A stretch of 64,000 nt of DNA, taken from assembly GCA_017527825.1 (NCBI GenBank), contig JAFXPO010000047.1, positions 1 through 64,000 of the forward strand, in the 5' to 3' direction. The notes under the pieces are model-generated. The model searched no databases and had not been told where the DNA came from. It worked only from the letters and a program-made list of their open reading frames with translations. A program made the position numbers and the translations under genes. Below are positions 17,570 to 25,164 of the stretch, piece by piece (position 1 is the stretch's first letter; each line of letters starts with the position of its first letter). The stretch is from Oscillospiraceae bacterium (GTDB taxonomy: Bacteria; Bacillota; Clostridia; Oscillospirales; Oscillospiraceae).

Positions 17570-18226
17570 TAAAACAGCGGCAGCAAAGCAGGGTAATCCT
17601 ACGGCTTTGGTCGGGTTGGATTTCCCCGCGGCCCGCCTCCCGTTGCCGGTCAGGCGGTTCCCCTTTGAGGGCCGTGCCGCGCCGTCGCCGACGCGCGGTA
17701 CCCGATTGCCACTTAGTCCGCACTGTAACCCCTGCCCTGCCCCAATGGACAGCCTAGGCGATTTCCGCCACAGTCAAACCGTCTCTTAGCCTCTTTTGCA
17801 GCGCCGGTTTCACGGAGCGATCGCCCTCTCCCCTGGCCGGGGGATTCGGTTGTATTCTCCGATTCGCCGACGCCACGCAAGGCAGGCTACTCCGCGCACA
17901 GCGTTCACGGCACAAACGCCGATTAGCACCGCGACGCGGGTTCATCGCCCGTTCCGTACCAGGGTCGCTTACCAACACGGGAGTACGCCCGGCACGCAAA
18001 CGGGTCTCCACGGAAACAGGGTCGTGACCCCCATGCCATTAGGGGACGCCCGGAGACCGCAGGCTCAGCTTCCGGTAACGAAAGGCATAGCCTCCCTTCA
18101 GCACCCACCCCAAACTGGGCGTAAGAAGCAGGCACCAAAGGTTTCACAGTTGTGCCCTTTAAAGGATTTTTAGGCCCTTCTTAGGAGACGGCAGATCTGA
18201 CTAGGATACTGCGCCGCTGTTCAGCA
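17570..18226 (-). ncRNA. OLE (ornate large extremophilic) RNA candidate
   Basis: About 655 nt with no convincing coding frame, lying between ispA and an OapA-like gene, the known OLE locus. The ends are defined by a long-range helix: CAGCGGC-G-CAG at the 5' end (plus 18209-18219) pairs with CTGCCGCTG at the 3' end (17575-17583). Inside are many perfect helices, such as GGTCTCC/GGAGACC (18003-18009/18052-18058) enclosing GGGTC-AC-GACCC and a CCCC/GGGG pair, CCGCGC/GCGCGG (17677-17682/17693-17698), and a long-range GCAGGG/CCCTGC (17730-17735/17588-17593). The size matches the ~600-nt Bacillus halodurans OLE. It has its own promoter. I could not recall enough of the OLE consensus to confirm it base by base; a covariance-model search would settle it. 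Confidence 0.75.
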
Positions 18227-18233
18227 GCTTGAT

Positions 18234-18262
18234 ATTATATACGATGAAGGCTGAATATTCAA
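18234..18262 (-). promoter_or_regulatory. Sigma-A promoter of the OLE-like RNA
   Basis: On the minus strand TTGAAT (18257-18262), a 17-base spacer and a perfect TATAAT (18234-18239). The predicted start near 18226 agrees with the closing helix of the RNA. Confidence 0.7.
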
Positions 18263-18280
18263 GGTATACCTCGAATATTC
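18253..18280. promoter_or_regulatory. 28-bp palindrome over the OLE promoter -35 box
   Basis: GAATATTC at both ends (each itself a palindrome) flanks a palindromic AGGTATACCT core, each separated by one base. The whole 28 bp is a near-perfect inverted repeat and covers the -35 box, so it is a good candidate operator. Confidence 0.5.
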
Positions 18281-18311
18281 ACAGAAAGTTTTTGTGCCGC
18301 TCTCCTGTGCA

Positions 18312-18344
18312 AAACGGCGGCTGGGCTTTTCCCCGCCGCCGTTT
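18312..18344 (-). terminator. Hairpin terminator after ispA
   Basis: A 10-bp stem AAACGGCGGC/GCCGCCGTTT begins a few bases after the ispA stop, followed on the minus strand by a short T-run (TTTTG). It would isolate the RNA gene from ispA read-through, at least partly. Confidence 0.55.
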
Positions 18345-18347
18345 GAT

Positions 18348-19229
18348 TTATTTTTCCCGCGTAGCAAGATTGCGCGCCACGGTGATGAGAAACTCCGTCT
18401 CTTCCATTCCGCTCAGCGCTGAGATTGCCGCATCCGTCAGCCGCCTGACCTCCGCCTTGCAGCCGTCGACGCCCAGCAGGTCGACGTAGGTGGTCTTGCC
18501 CTCCTCGGCGTCCGAGCCGATGGGCTTGCCGAAGGTGATCTCATCGCCGATGACGTCCAGCAGATCGTCCTGAATCTGGAATGCAAGCCCCAGACGCGCA
18601 GCATACATCCGCGTCGCCGCGCGGACCTCCGCAGGCGCGTCAGCCGCCGCGCAGCCCAGCTCCGCCGCGCATTGGATCATCATGCAGGTCTTTTTTTCGT
18701 GCAGCAGCCGCAGTGACTGCTCATCCCTGCCAAAGTCGGTCAGGTCCAGCACCTGCCCCGCCACCATGCCGTCCGCGCCGCTGGCACGCGCAAGTGCGGC
18801 GGTCGCCTCGACCTTCGCTTTTGCGTCCAGACGCGGCGCCTCCGCAATCAGGCGGTACGCCTCCGGCTGGAGCGCGTCCCCCGCCAGCGTCGCCATGGTC
18901 TCACCGTAGACAACGTGATTCGTGGGCTTGCCGCGGCGCAGCGTGTCATTGTCCATGCAGGGCAGATCGTCGTGGATCAGCGAGTAAGTATGCACCAGCT
19001 CCAGCGCGCAGGCAAAGGGCAGCGCGTCGCGCCAATCGCGGCTGCCGCCCAGACGCGCCACCTCCAGCGCCAGCACCGGGCGAAGCCGCTTGCCGCCGGA
19101 AAGAACACTGTAGCGCATAGACTCATACAGCGTTTTCCACGGCACGCTGCCGATGAACAGCCCATCCAGATACTCCTCCACCGCGGCGCGGTATTCCTCG
19201 TACCTCCGGGCAAACAGCTTATCGTCCAT
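18348..19229 (-). CDS. ispA: Farnesyl/geranyl diphosphate synthase
   Basis: A 293-residue all-helical polyprenyl synthase that builds C10/C15 diphosphates from IPP and DMAPP. The first Asp-rich motif is HDDLPCMDND, the second is QIQDDLLDVIGD. GGKRLRPVL is the usual IPP-binding segment near the N-terminus. The start at 19229 overlaps xseB by 11 bases and has GGCGGAAGG upstream; the frame open to 19331 is longer than the family needs. Chain length cannot be read reliably, but the size and position beside xseB and dxs are those of ispA. Confidence 0.95.
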   Translation of the reverse strand: MDDKLFARRYEEYRAAVEEYLDGLFIGSVPWKTLYESMRYSVLSGGKRLRPVLALEVARLGGSRDWRDALPFACALELVHTYSLIHDDLPCMDNDTLRRGKPTNHVVYGETMATLAGDALQPEAYRLIAEAPRLDAKAKVEATAALARASGADGMVAGQVLDLTDFGRDEQSLRLLHEKKTCMMIQCAAELGCAAADAPAEVRAATRMYAARLGLAFQIQDDLLDVIGDEITFGKPIGSDAEEGKTTYVDLLGVDGCKAEVRRLTDAAISALSGMEETEFLITVARNLATREK

Positions 19230-19467
19230 TGCCTTCCGCCTCTCCGGTGAAATCGCTCTCCACCGGTGCGCCGTCCGCGCCTTTGGTGAGCTTGACCACC
19301 TTCTGCTCCGCTTCGTCCAGCAGCTTGCCACACTCGGTCACCAGCTTCGTACCCTCCTCAAACAGCTTGAGAGAGTCCGCCAGCTGGGCGTCGCCCTTCT
19401 CCAACGCGCCAACGATCTCCTCCAGGCGCGCGATGTTCTCCTCAAAGCTTTTTGCCGTCTTAGCCAT
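19219..19467 (-). CDS. xseB: Exodeoxyribonuclease VII small subunit
   Basis: An 82-residue helical protein (SFEENIARLEEIVGALEKGDAQLADSLKLFEEGTKL), the standard XseB pattern. It binds XseA to form the single-strand-specific nuclease ExoVII. The start at 19467 overlaps the xseA end by 8 bases; the longer frame to 19521 lies inside xseA and is rejected. The C-terminal 20 residues are acidic and variable. Confidence 0.94.
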   Translation of the reverse strand: MAKTAKSFEENIARLEEIVGALEKGDAQLADSLKLFEEGTKLVTECGKLLDEAEQKVVKLTKGADGAPVESDFTGEAEGNGR

Positions 19468-20689
19468 GGTTTCCCTCCAAATTTCTCGTCTCGACCACGC
19501 AGCCAAGGCTGCCGCTGCCAAGCGTCAGCTCGATTTTGTCACCCGTCGCGGCATCCGCCGCGTTTTTGAGGATTTGCCCATCGGACGTGCGCGCCACGGC
19601 GTAGCCGCGACCCAGCACCTTGAGCGGGCTGAGCGCGTCCAACGACGCGCAAAGCGAGGCGTATCGGCGCTGGCGCTCCGCAAGCTGCTTCTCCGCGATG
19701 GACGCAAGATTTTTCTGCGTGTAATCCAGCAGCATCCGCTTGTCCGCGATAAACGCCATTGGGTCGGTCAGCGCCCGCTTTTGCGAGAGCGCCGCGAGGC
19801 GCTTTCGCAGCGCCTCCACCCGTGCGCGTTCGCTCTGCTCCACGCGCGCGCCCAGCACGTCCAGCCGGCGGCGCAGCTCCTTTTGATCCGGTACGGCAAT
19901 CTCCGCCGCGTTGGACGGTGTGGACGCCCGCGCGTCGGCAACATAGTCCGCAATGGTGACGTCCGGCTCATGTCCGACGGCGGAGATTACGGGAATCTCC
20001 GAGTCATAGATCGCCCGCGCGACGCGCTCGTCGTTGAATGCCCATAAATCCTCAATCGATCCGCCGCCGCGTCCCGTGATGATTACGTCCGCCACGCGAT
20101 ACCTGTTCGCGTAACGCAGCGCGCCGACGATCTCCGGCGGGGCTTCGGCGCCCTGCACCCGCACGGGCAGCAGCTTGACCTTCGTCAGCGGCCAGCGGGC
20201 GCCCAGAATGCGGATCATGTCGTGCACTGCCGCGCCCGCCGACGAGGTGATGATGGCGATGGTTCCGGGATAGCGGGGCAGCGGCTTCTTGTGAGTGGGG
20301 TCGAACAACCCCTCCTTGTAGAGCTTGTCCCTGAGCTGTTCGAACGCCACATGAAGATCGCCCACGCCCTCGGCGCTCAGCTGCGTCACATAGAGCTGAT
20401 ACGCGCCGTCCCGCGGAAACACGGAGACGCGCCCGAAGGCGATGACCTTCATGCCGTTCTCCGGGCGGAAACGAAGGTGCGCGGCGGCGTTTCCCTTGAA
20501 CATCACACAGCGCATAGCGCCCTCGGCGTCCTTGAGGGAAAAGTAGTGATGCCCCGATGGATACAGCTTATAGTTGGAAATCTCACCTCGAACGGCGATA
20601 TCCTGCAACTGCGGTACCTGGTCCAGCAGCGCTTTGATGAAATTGTTCGCCTCGGATACGCTGAAGATCATCCGCTGCTGTTCTTCCAT
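19460..20689 (-). CDS. xseA: Exodeoxyribonuclease VII large subunit
   Basis: A 409-residue catalytic subunit of ExoVII. The N-terminal OB-fold is visible (IAVRGEISNYKLYPSGHHYFSLKDAEGAMRCVMF), followed by the nuclease domain (YPGTIAIITSSAGAAVHDMIRILGARWP; DVIITGRGGGSIEDLWAFNDE; AVGHEPDVTIADYVADARASTPSNAAE) and a coiled C-terminal part. The start ATG has AGAGGG upstream. There are only 20 bases between the start and an upstream terminator-like hairpin, so expression may depend on read-through. Confidence 0.96.
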   Translation of the reverse strand: MEEQQRMIFSVSEANNFIKALLDQVPQLQDIAVRGEISNYKLYPSGHHYFSLKDAEGAMRCVMFKGNAAAHLRFRPENGMKVIAFGRVSVFPRDGAYQLYVTQLSAEGVGDLHVAFEQLRDKLYKEGLFDPTHKKPLPRYPGTIAIITSSAGAAVHDMIRILGARWPLTKVKLLPVRVQGAEAPPEIVGALRYANRYRVADVIITGRGGGSIEDLWAFNDERVARAIYDSEIPVISAVGHEPDVTIADYVADARASTPSNAAEIAVPDQKELRRRLDVLGARVEQSERARVEALRKRLAALSQKRALTDPMAFIADKRMLLDYTQKNLASIAEKQLAERQRRYASLCASLDALSPLKVLGRGYAVARTSDGQILKNAADAATGDKIELTLGSGSLGCVVETRNLEGNHG

Positions 20690-20709
20690 GCTTTTCCCTC
20701 TTTCGTATC

Positions 20710-20734
20710 AAAAAAGCGGCAGAGCCGCTTTTTT
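20710..20734 (-). terminator. Intrinsic terminator-like hairpin between nusB and xseA
   Basis: A perfect 11-bp stem AAAAAAGCGGC/GCCGCTTTTTT with a 3-base loop and T-run, 10 bases after the nusB stop. It sits inside an otherwise continuous operon, with no room for a new promoter before xseA. Confidence 0.75.
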
Positions 20735-20743
20735 GTGAGTGAT

Positions 20744-21193
20744 TCACTTTTGAAGCTCCTCCCGGACAAAGCTGCCCAGGATGCCGTTGATAAATTTCAC
20801 CGTTTCCGGCGTCTCATACTTCTTGGCGATTTCCACCGCCTCGTTGACAGCGATACCCACGTCGATGTCGTCGCGGTACATCGCCTCGTACATGGCGACG
20901 CGCATGATCGCGCCCGCCACCAGAGGGATGCGCTCAAAACGCCAGCCCTTGGCATACTTCGCGATGTAGCCGTCCAACTCCGGGGCATGCTCCGCCACAC
21001 CCGCGACGATGCCGCGGATATACTCCGCCTGCGTCGCGCCGGGGGCTTCGGCGTACAGTTCATCCTCACCTGAGAGCGTTTCAAAGGTTGCCTTCGTCAG
21101 CCGCTCCTTCACCAGCTCTTCCGGGGAGAGGTCGGTAAAGCTCAGCTCGTACGCCAGATGTATGGCGATTTCTCTTGCGGTATTACGGGTCAT
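20744..21193 (-). CDS. nusB: Transcription antitermination factor NusB
   Basis: A 149-residue all-helical RNA-binding protein, with TRNTAREIAIHLAYELSFTD at the N-terminus and the family hallmark VGIAVNEAVEIAKKYETPETVKFINGILGSF at the C-terminus. NusB with NusE binds boxA and supports rRNA antitermination. It lies 20 bases after asp23 and is followed by a strong terminator-like hairpin. Confidence 0.95.
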   Translation of the reverse strand: MTRNTAREIAIHLAYELSFTDLSPEELVKERLTKATFETLSGEDELYAEAPGATQAEYIRGIVAGVAEHAPELDGYIAKYAKGWRFERIPLVAGAIMRVAMYEAMYRDDIDVGIAVNEAVEIAKKYETPETVKFINGILGSFVREELQK

Positions 21194-21213
21194 ATAGCGT
21201 TCCCTTTATCTCT

Positions 21214-21561
21214 TTATTCGTTGAAGCTGATACCGCCGACGTGAACGTTGACCTCCTTGACCGGGAAGCCTGTCATGCCGCCCACCACGTCGGATATCTT
21301 GCTTTGCACCTGCTGCGCCAGCGCCGGAATCTCATAGCCGTAACGCGCCATGAGGTAAAGATCGATCACGATCGCGTCGTCCACCTGCTCCACGCGCACG
21401 CCGCGCGCCGCCTTTTTGCCGGTGAGCTGCTCGGTGACGTTCTGGCTCATGGCGCCAACGCCCTCGATCTCCTTCACCGCGTCGGCAACGATGGCGGCGA
21501 CCACGTCCTCCGCGATATTGATGCTGCCGTTTTCTTCGGCATGGGTCACATATTCAGCCAT
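21214..21561 (-). CDS. Asp23/Gls24 family envelope stress protein
   Basis: A 115-residue small alpha/beta protein: NGSINIAEDVVAAIVADAVKEIEGVGAMSQN, then GVRVEQVDDAIVIDLYLMARYGYEIPALAQQVQ and VKEVNVHVGGISF, which is the complete Asp23 domain. Members sit at the inner membrane face and respond to cell-envelope stress. In Firmicutes one copy (YqhY-like) regularly precedes nusB, as here. The start has AAGGAG upstream, and a promoter lies at 21602-21630. Confidence 0.92.
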   Translation of the reverse strand: MAEYVTHAEENGSINIAEDVVAAIVADAVKEIEGVGAMSQNVTEQLTGKKAARGVRVEQVDDAIVIDLYLMARYGYEIPALAQQVQSKISDVVGGMTGFPVKEVNVHVGGISFNE

Positions 21562-21601
21562 AGGAAAACACTCCTTGTTTTATTCCATACTCAACAGGAG
21601 T

Positions 21602-21630
21602 ATTCTATCATGTTTCCCGGCAAAATACAA
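21602..21630 (-). promoter_or_regulatory. Promoter for the asp23-nusB part of the run
   Basis: On the minus strand TTGTAT (21625-21630), a 17-base spacer and TAGAAT (21602-21607), between spoIIIAH and asp23. It would let the housekeeping genes be expressed in vegetative cells, independently of spoIIIA. Confidence 0.5.
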
Positions 21631-21633
21631 CCG

Positions 21634-22179
21634 TCAATTTACCTCTAAAATCTTGATTGCGCTGACCGGAAGCCCCGTTTCCTGTCGCACCACGTCGGTG
21701 ATCTTCGCCACGTCTTCGGTCTGAAGCCCGTCGTCCGATGACGCGACGACCACGCTGGCGCTGTCCTCGGAGAGAAACACCACGCAGTCGGTGTAGCCCT
21801 TGGCGGTGATCATGTTCTCGATCTGCGCCTCCGCCATGGTGTTACTTGCCATCACCTCGATGCTGTGCGCAACCTCGCCCATGACCTGCTCGTCAGCGGT
21901 TTCATCGGCGGTCGCCTCTTGCAGCAGCGCCAACGCGCTGTCCCGCGCCTGCTGGCGGGAGAGCCGCGCGGCGGCAAAGTAGTCGGATGACGTGCTCTCC
22001 GCCGCAGGCGCGGCTTCGACGGTCTCCTCGGTTTCCGGCGCGATGACCTCCGTCGCCTGCCCCAGCACCTTGCCGCTGTTCTGCGTGCTCTCGGCGTAGC
22101 GGCTGTTGAGCACGATCGCCGCTACCACCAGCACCAGCACCGCGCCCACCACGGCATTTCGTTTCCAAAGCTTGTTCAT
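21634..22179 (-). CDS. spoIIIAH: Stage III sporulation protein AH
   Basis: A 181-residue protein with one N-terminal membrane segment (residues 9-25), an acidic Glu/Thr-rich linker and a C-terminal YscJ/FliF-like ring-building domain (ARLSRQQARDSALALLQEAT...VFLSEDSASVVVASSDDGLQTEDVAKITDVVRQETG). It is made in the mother cell and binds SpoIIQ from the forespore to form the channel between the two compartments. SD AGGAGG lies upstream of the ATG at 22179; the longer frame to 22230 lacks one. It is the last gene of the spoIIIA operon. Confidence 0.93.
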   Translation of the reverse strand: MNKLWKRNAVVGAVLVLVVAAIVLNSRYAESTQNSGKVLGQATEVIAPETEETVEAAPAAESTSSDYFAAARLSRQQARDSALALLQEATADETADEQVMGEVAHSIEVMASNTMAEAQIENMITAKGYTDCVVFLSEDSASVVVASSDDGLQTEDVAKITDVVRQETGLPVSAIKILEVN

Positions 22180-22231
22180 GTTCCTGTCCCTCCTGAAAAA
22201 AACTAAGATTTTGGGTAATGAATGCTTCATG

Positions 22232-22579
22232 TCACGGCCTCCCCCGGATAACGGCGATCTTGTCCGCGCTCAGACCGGTCAAGGCGCGCACCGCCTGCGT
22301 CAGTTCCAGGCGCACAGCGGCACTGTCTCCGCCCTCGCAGACGATCACAGCGCCTGTCCAGCGCTGCGTCGCGGCGTCCCCGGTGAGCATCAGCCGCAGC
22401 CGTCCCACGCCGTCGAAGGCGGCGAGCGTCGCCTCCATCTCGGACTGGACAATGCCGCGCGCGTCCGGCGTCTCCCGCTTCGCCCCGCCGCGGGGCAGCA
22501 GCATCAGGCACACACCCAGAAGCGCCACGGCAACGGCGTACTTGTACTTTCCCGCCAGTTGTTTTATGACTCGATCCAT
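22232..22579 (-). CDS. spoIIIAG: Stage III sporulation protein AG, short form
   Basis: A 115-residue protein: one membrane segment (about residues 13-29) and a compact ring-building domain (RLMLTGDAATQRWTGAVIVCEGGDSAAVRLELTQAVRALTGLSADKIAVIRG). Bacillus subtilis SpoIIIAG is about twice as long and has a large beta-insertion in this domain that forms the ring wall; that insertion is missing here. The identity rests on operon position and the C-terminal pattern. The start overlaps spoIIIAF by 16 bases. Confidence 0.85.
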   Translation of the reverse strand: MDRVIKQLAGKYKYAVAVALLGVCLMLLPRGGAKRETPDARGIVQSEMEATLAAFDGVGRLRLMLTGDAATQRWTGAVIVCEGGDSAAVRLELTQAVRALTGLSADKIAVIRGRP

Positions 22580-23028
22580 TGTTGATGCTCCTTTGCTATG
22601 CCTAGCTCCCGCTCCACGAAATCCGCCACCGTATCGCTGTACGCGCCGCGCAGCGTTACGCCTGTCGGAAAGGGGACGCCGTCGCGGCTCTCCACCGTGA
22701 CCGTCGCGCGTACCCCCGCGCCCAAGCTCCCGGCTTTGTCCTCAATATATGATGCAAGTCCTGTGGCTATGCCGTTCGCGAGCGCATTTTCCTCCGTGGT
22801 ACGCAGAGATTGTTCCGCCTGCGCCAGCGCCTCGCGATAGCCGCTGTGCGGCGTGAGGTCGGAAAGCTCCAAGGCGCTCAGCGGACGCAGCACAGCGCAG
22901 AGAATCAGCAGGGCGCCGGTGAATCGCACAACGGCGCGAAAGCTCCCCTCCGGGCTGACCTGCGCGGCGATGCTGACCAGCAGCGCACAGGCAATCACGC
23001 CCAGCAGCCATTGGCGAAAAAAATCCAT
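22564..23028 (-). CDS. spoIIIAF: Stage III sporulation protein AF
   Basis: A 154-residue protein with two N-terminal membrane segments (LLGVIACALLVSIAAQV; VRFTGALLILCAVLRPLSAL) and a soluble C-terminal ring-building-like domain (AGVRATVTVESRDGVPFPTGVTLRG...FVERELGI). The start at 23028 has GGAGGG upstream; the frame open to 23247 is inside spoIIIAE and is rejected. It is part of the mother-cell feeding-tube complex. Confidence 0.9.
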   Translation of the reverse strand: MDFFRQWLLGVIACALLVSIAAQVSPEGSFRAVVRFTGALLILCAVLRPLSALELSDLTPHSGYREALAQAEQSLRTTEENALANGIATGLASYIEDKAGSLGAGVRATVTVESRDGVPFPTGVTLRGAYSDTVADFVERELGIAKEHQQWIES

Positions 23029-23039
23029 CTGTGTCCCTC

Positions 23040-24080
23040 CTACGCTGTTACGACGCTCGCCGCCACCAGCAGCGCCACCAGCAAGACCAGCGCACAGGTC
23101 GCCGTCATGGCAAAGACCAGCGCGAACGCGCCGCCCAGCCTGTCGAGGTACTCGCCCAGCGCCTTGCTGCCCACAAGTCCCGCCGCGAACGCCGCCAATT
23201 GATACAGCAGGAACTGTATACCCAGCCGCAGCAGCGGCATGAGGCACACCGCCCCGATCGCCAGCACGCCCACGGCGCCCACTGTGCCGCGCAGCGTTCC
23301 CGCCGCCGCCAGCACGCTCTCCGTCATCTCCGAGATCATACCGCCCACAATGGGGATGGCGCCGGACACCGCCATCTTCGTCACCCGGACAGCCGTGCGG
23401 TCAGCGGAGCCGGTCAGCACCCCGGCAACGGCAAGATAGCCGGCAAACGCCGCGACCAGCGCGGTCAGTCCGCCGGTGACCAGTTTCTTCAAGCCGTCCG
23501 AGAGGATATCCAGCCGGCTCTCCTCCAACATCGCTCCCGCCGCGGATGCGGCAATGTAGCAGTAAACCAGCGGCAGCAGGAGCCGTTCGATCACGCTGCT
23601 GAGCGCCTCGCAGACCATCAGCGTCGTCACCTGCCAGACCCCCGCGGTGGACACAAAGCCGCCCGCCGCCATCGCCGCCGCCAGCGTCGGGAGAAGCAGC
23701 TTCGCGAGCGTTCCCAGTTCGTCCACCGTCTGCGCGCCGAGTCCGATCAACGCGCGCAGGTCGCCTGCGGCAAGCGTCGTCACCGCCAGCACGCCGCACC
23801 ACGGCACATAGCGCGTCTCTCCCGCGCCATCGCCCAGACACTCCGCCGCGCCGCACAGCAGCGCCGTCAGCGTCAGCAGCACCGCGTCGCGTACACCGGC
23901 GCGGAGCAATTCCGTCGCCGCGTCCCGCGCGGACTGTATAAGCCATGCCGCGCCGTCGGCGATGGAACCATCCTCCACTGCCGCGCGCATGCCCTCCGGC
24001 AGCGTCTCGGCAAGGGGCAGCGCGTATGCCGTGGTCGTGAGCAGCAGGATCGCCGGTACAATCATCCACATACGTCTCAT
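23040..24080 (-). CDS. spoIIIAE: Stage III sporulation protein AE
   Basis: A 346-residue polytopic membrane protein. It has an N-terminal signal-like segment (MIVPAILLLTTTAYALPLAE) and about six to eight further hydrophobic helices, with the family segment VTGGLTALVAAFAGYLAVAGVLTG and the conserved SGAIPIVGGMISEMTESVLAAAG. The start overlaps the spoIIIAD stop (ATGA). It probably forms the membrane base of the A-Q channel. Confidence 0.93.
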   Translation of the reverse strand: MRRMWMIVPAILLLTTTAYALPLAETLPEGMRAAVEDGSIADGAAWLIQSARDAATELLRAGVRDAVLLTLTALLCGAAECLGDGAGETRYVPWCGVLAVTTLAAGDLRALIGLGAQTVDELGTLAKLLLPTLAAAMAAGGFVSTAGVWQVTTLMVCEALSSVIERLLLPLVYCYIAASAAGAMLEESRLDILSDGLKKLVTGGLTALVAAFAGYLAVAGVLTGSADRTAVRVTKMAVSGAIPIVGGMISEMTESVLAAAGTLRGTVGAVGVLAIGAVCLMPLLRLGIQFLLYQLAAFAAGLVGSKALGEYLDRLGGAFALVFAMTATCALVLLVALLVAASVVTA

Positions 24081-24466
24081 AGCCACCCCCGGATCAGGTC
24101 CACCACCGCATGAACCAACGGCATCGCACAGCCGAGGGCGCAAAACGCGCCCGCCGTCTCGGTCATCCGCGCCAGTGCGCTCTGCCCCGCGTCGGCGCAC
24201 AGTGCCGACGCCACGCGGGTGATGAGCGCCGCGGCAATCACCTTCAGCAGCGGCAGGAACAGCGCCGGAGAAAGTCCCGTCAGCGCGATCAGCTCCTCGC
24301 CCATTGCCATGGCGTCCGACGCCGCGCTCAGCAGCAGCGCACCGCCGGTCAACGCCGCCGCCAGCGTCAGCAGCAGCGCGAACACCGGCTCATCCCGCTT
24401 GAGCAGCGTCGCCGCCGCCGCGGTCACGAGGCACAGCCCCACAGCCTTGCACAGCATTTCCATCAT
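24077..24466 (-). CDS. spoIIIAD: Stage III sporulation protein AD
   Basis: A 129-residue membrane protein with four hydrophobic helices (AVGLCLVTAAAATLLK; FALLLTLAAALTGGALLLSA; FLPLLKVIAAALITRVASALC; ETAGAFCALGCAMPLVHAVVDLI). Length and order between AC and AE are standard. It overlaps AC and AE by four bases each, indicating tight translational coupling. Confidence 0.92.
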   Translation of the reverse strand: MMEMLCKAVGLCLVTAAAATLLKRDEPVFALLLTLAAALTGGALLLSAASDAMAMGEELIALTGLSPALFLPLLKVIAAALITRVASALCADAGQSALARMTETAGAFCALGCAMPLVHAVVDLIRGWL

Positions 24467-24660
24467 GAGAACCCAAAGAGCGTGCGGATCAGATCAAACA
24501 GCGAGCTGATCTCCCGCACCAGCAGCATCATGGTCGCCACCAGTCCCGCAAGACTCACCAGCATCGCCTGATCCGGCCGGTCGGAGCGGATCAGCAGCTG
24601 ATTGAGCACCGCCACCACGATGCCGACGGCGGCGATACGGAACACCAAATCAATATCCAT
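24463..24660 (-). CDS. spoIIIAC: Stage III sporulation protein AC
   Basis: A 65-residue protein with two membrane helices (FRIAAVGIVVAVLNQLLI; QAMLVSLAGLVATMMLLV), the typical small SpoIIIAC. AC and AD resemble phage or export channel components and probably form part of the pore. It overlaps spoIIIAD by four bases. Confidence 0.92.
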   Translation of the reverse strand: MDIDLVFRIAAVGIVVAVLNQLLIRSDRPDQAMLVSLAGLVATMMLLVREISSLFDLIRTLFGFS

Positions 24661-24681
24661 GTACGTTCACCTGTATCCCGT

Positions 24682-25164
24682 TCAAAGCAGCATCAGCGCC
24701 AGCAGCGCTCCCGCGCCAAGACACAGCGCCGACACCAGCCGTTCCTTTTGCGTGCGCTGCGCGTCGATCGCGTCCGCGGCGCGGCGAAGCTGCGACGCCG
24801 CCAGCGCCAGCGCTCCGCAGACCGTGCGCTCGTCCCCTGTAAGCCGCGCGCCCATCTGCGCGACGGTTTCCCGCTCCTCCGGCAAAAGCGGCAGCTCCGC
24901 CGCCGCCGTGCGCCACGCCTGGGGCAATTCGGCGTATTGCAGTTCCCGTGTCACCGCCGCGAAAAAACGGTCCGCCGCGCCGTGTGGCCGGCGCAGCAGG
25001 ATCGGCAGTGGCGTGAGCAGTGTTCGCACCTCCGCTTCCATCCCCTCGAACGCTGACGCGAGGGCGCGGCGCATTCGCTGCGCGGCGCGATCCGTTTCCA
25101 GCAGCGCTCTTCTTGTCAGCAGCGCCGAGGCGAGGATCAAGCCCGCGCCAAACCATCGGAGCAT
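24682..25164 (-). CDS. spoIIIAB: Stage III sporulation protein AB
   Basis: A 160-residue protein with an N-terminal membrane segment (RWFGAGLILASALLTRRALL), a helical middle related to type II secretion F proteins (RTLLTPLPILLRR...ELPQAWRTAAAELPLLPEERETVAQMGARLTGDERTV) and a C-terminal membrane anchor (LCLGAGALLALMLL). The start at 25164 overlaps spoIIIAA by 28 bases; the frame open to 25740 is a shadow of spoIIIAA. Confidence 0.9.
   Translation of the reverse strand: MLRWFGAGLILASALLTRRALLETDRAAQRMRRALASAFEGMEAEVRTLLTPLPILLRRPHGAADRFFAAVTRELQYAELPQAWRTAAAELPLLPEERETVAQMGARLTGDERTVCGALALAASQLRRAADAIDAQRTQKERLVSALCLGAGALLALMLL

Noticed and set aside
17403-18173. Short frames on both strands within the OLE region (up to 173 codons)
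   Set aside because: They overlap each other, have no ribosome-binding sites and look non-protein; the dense complementary helices favour RNA.
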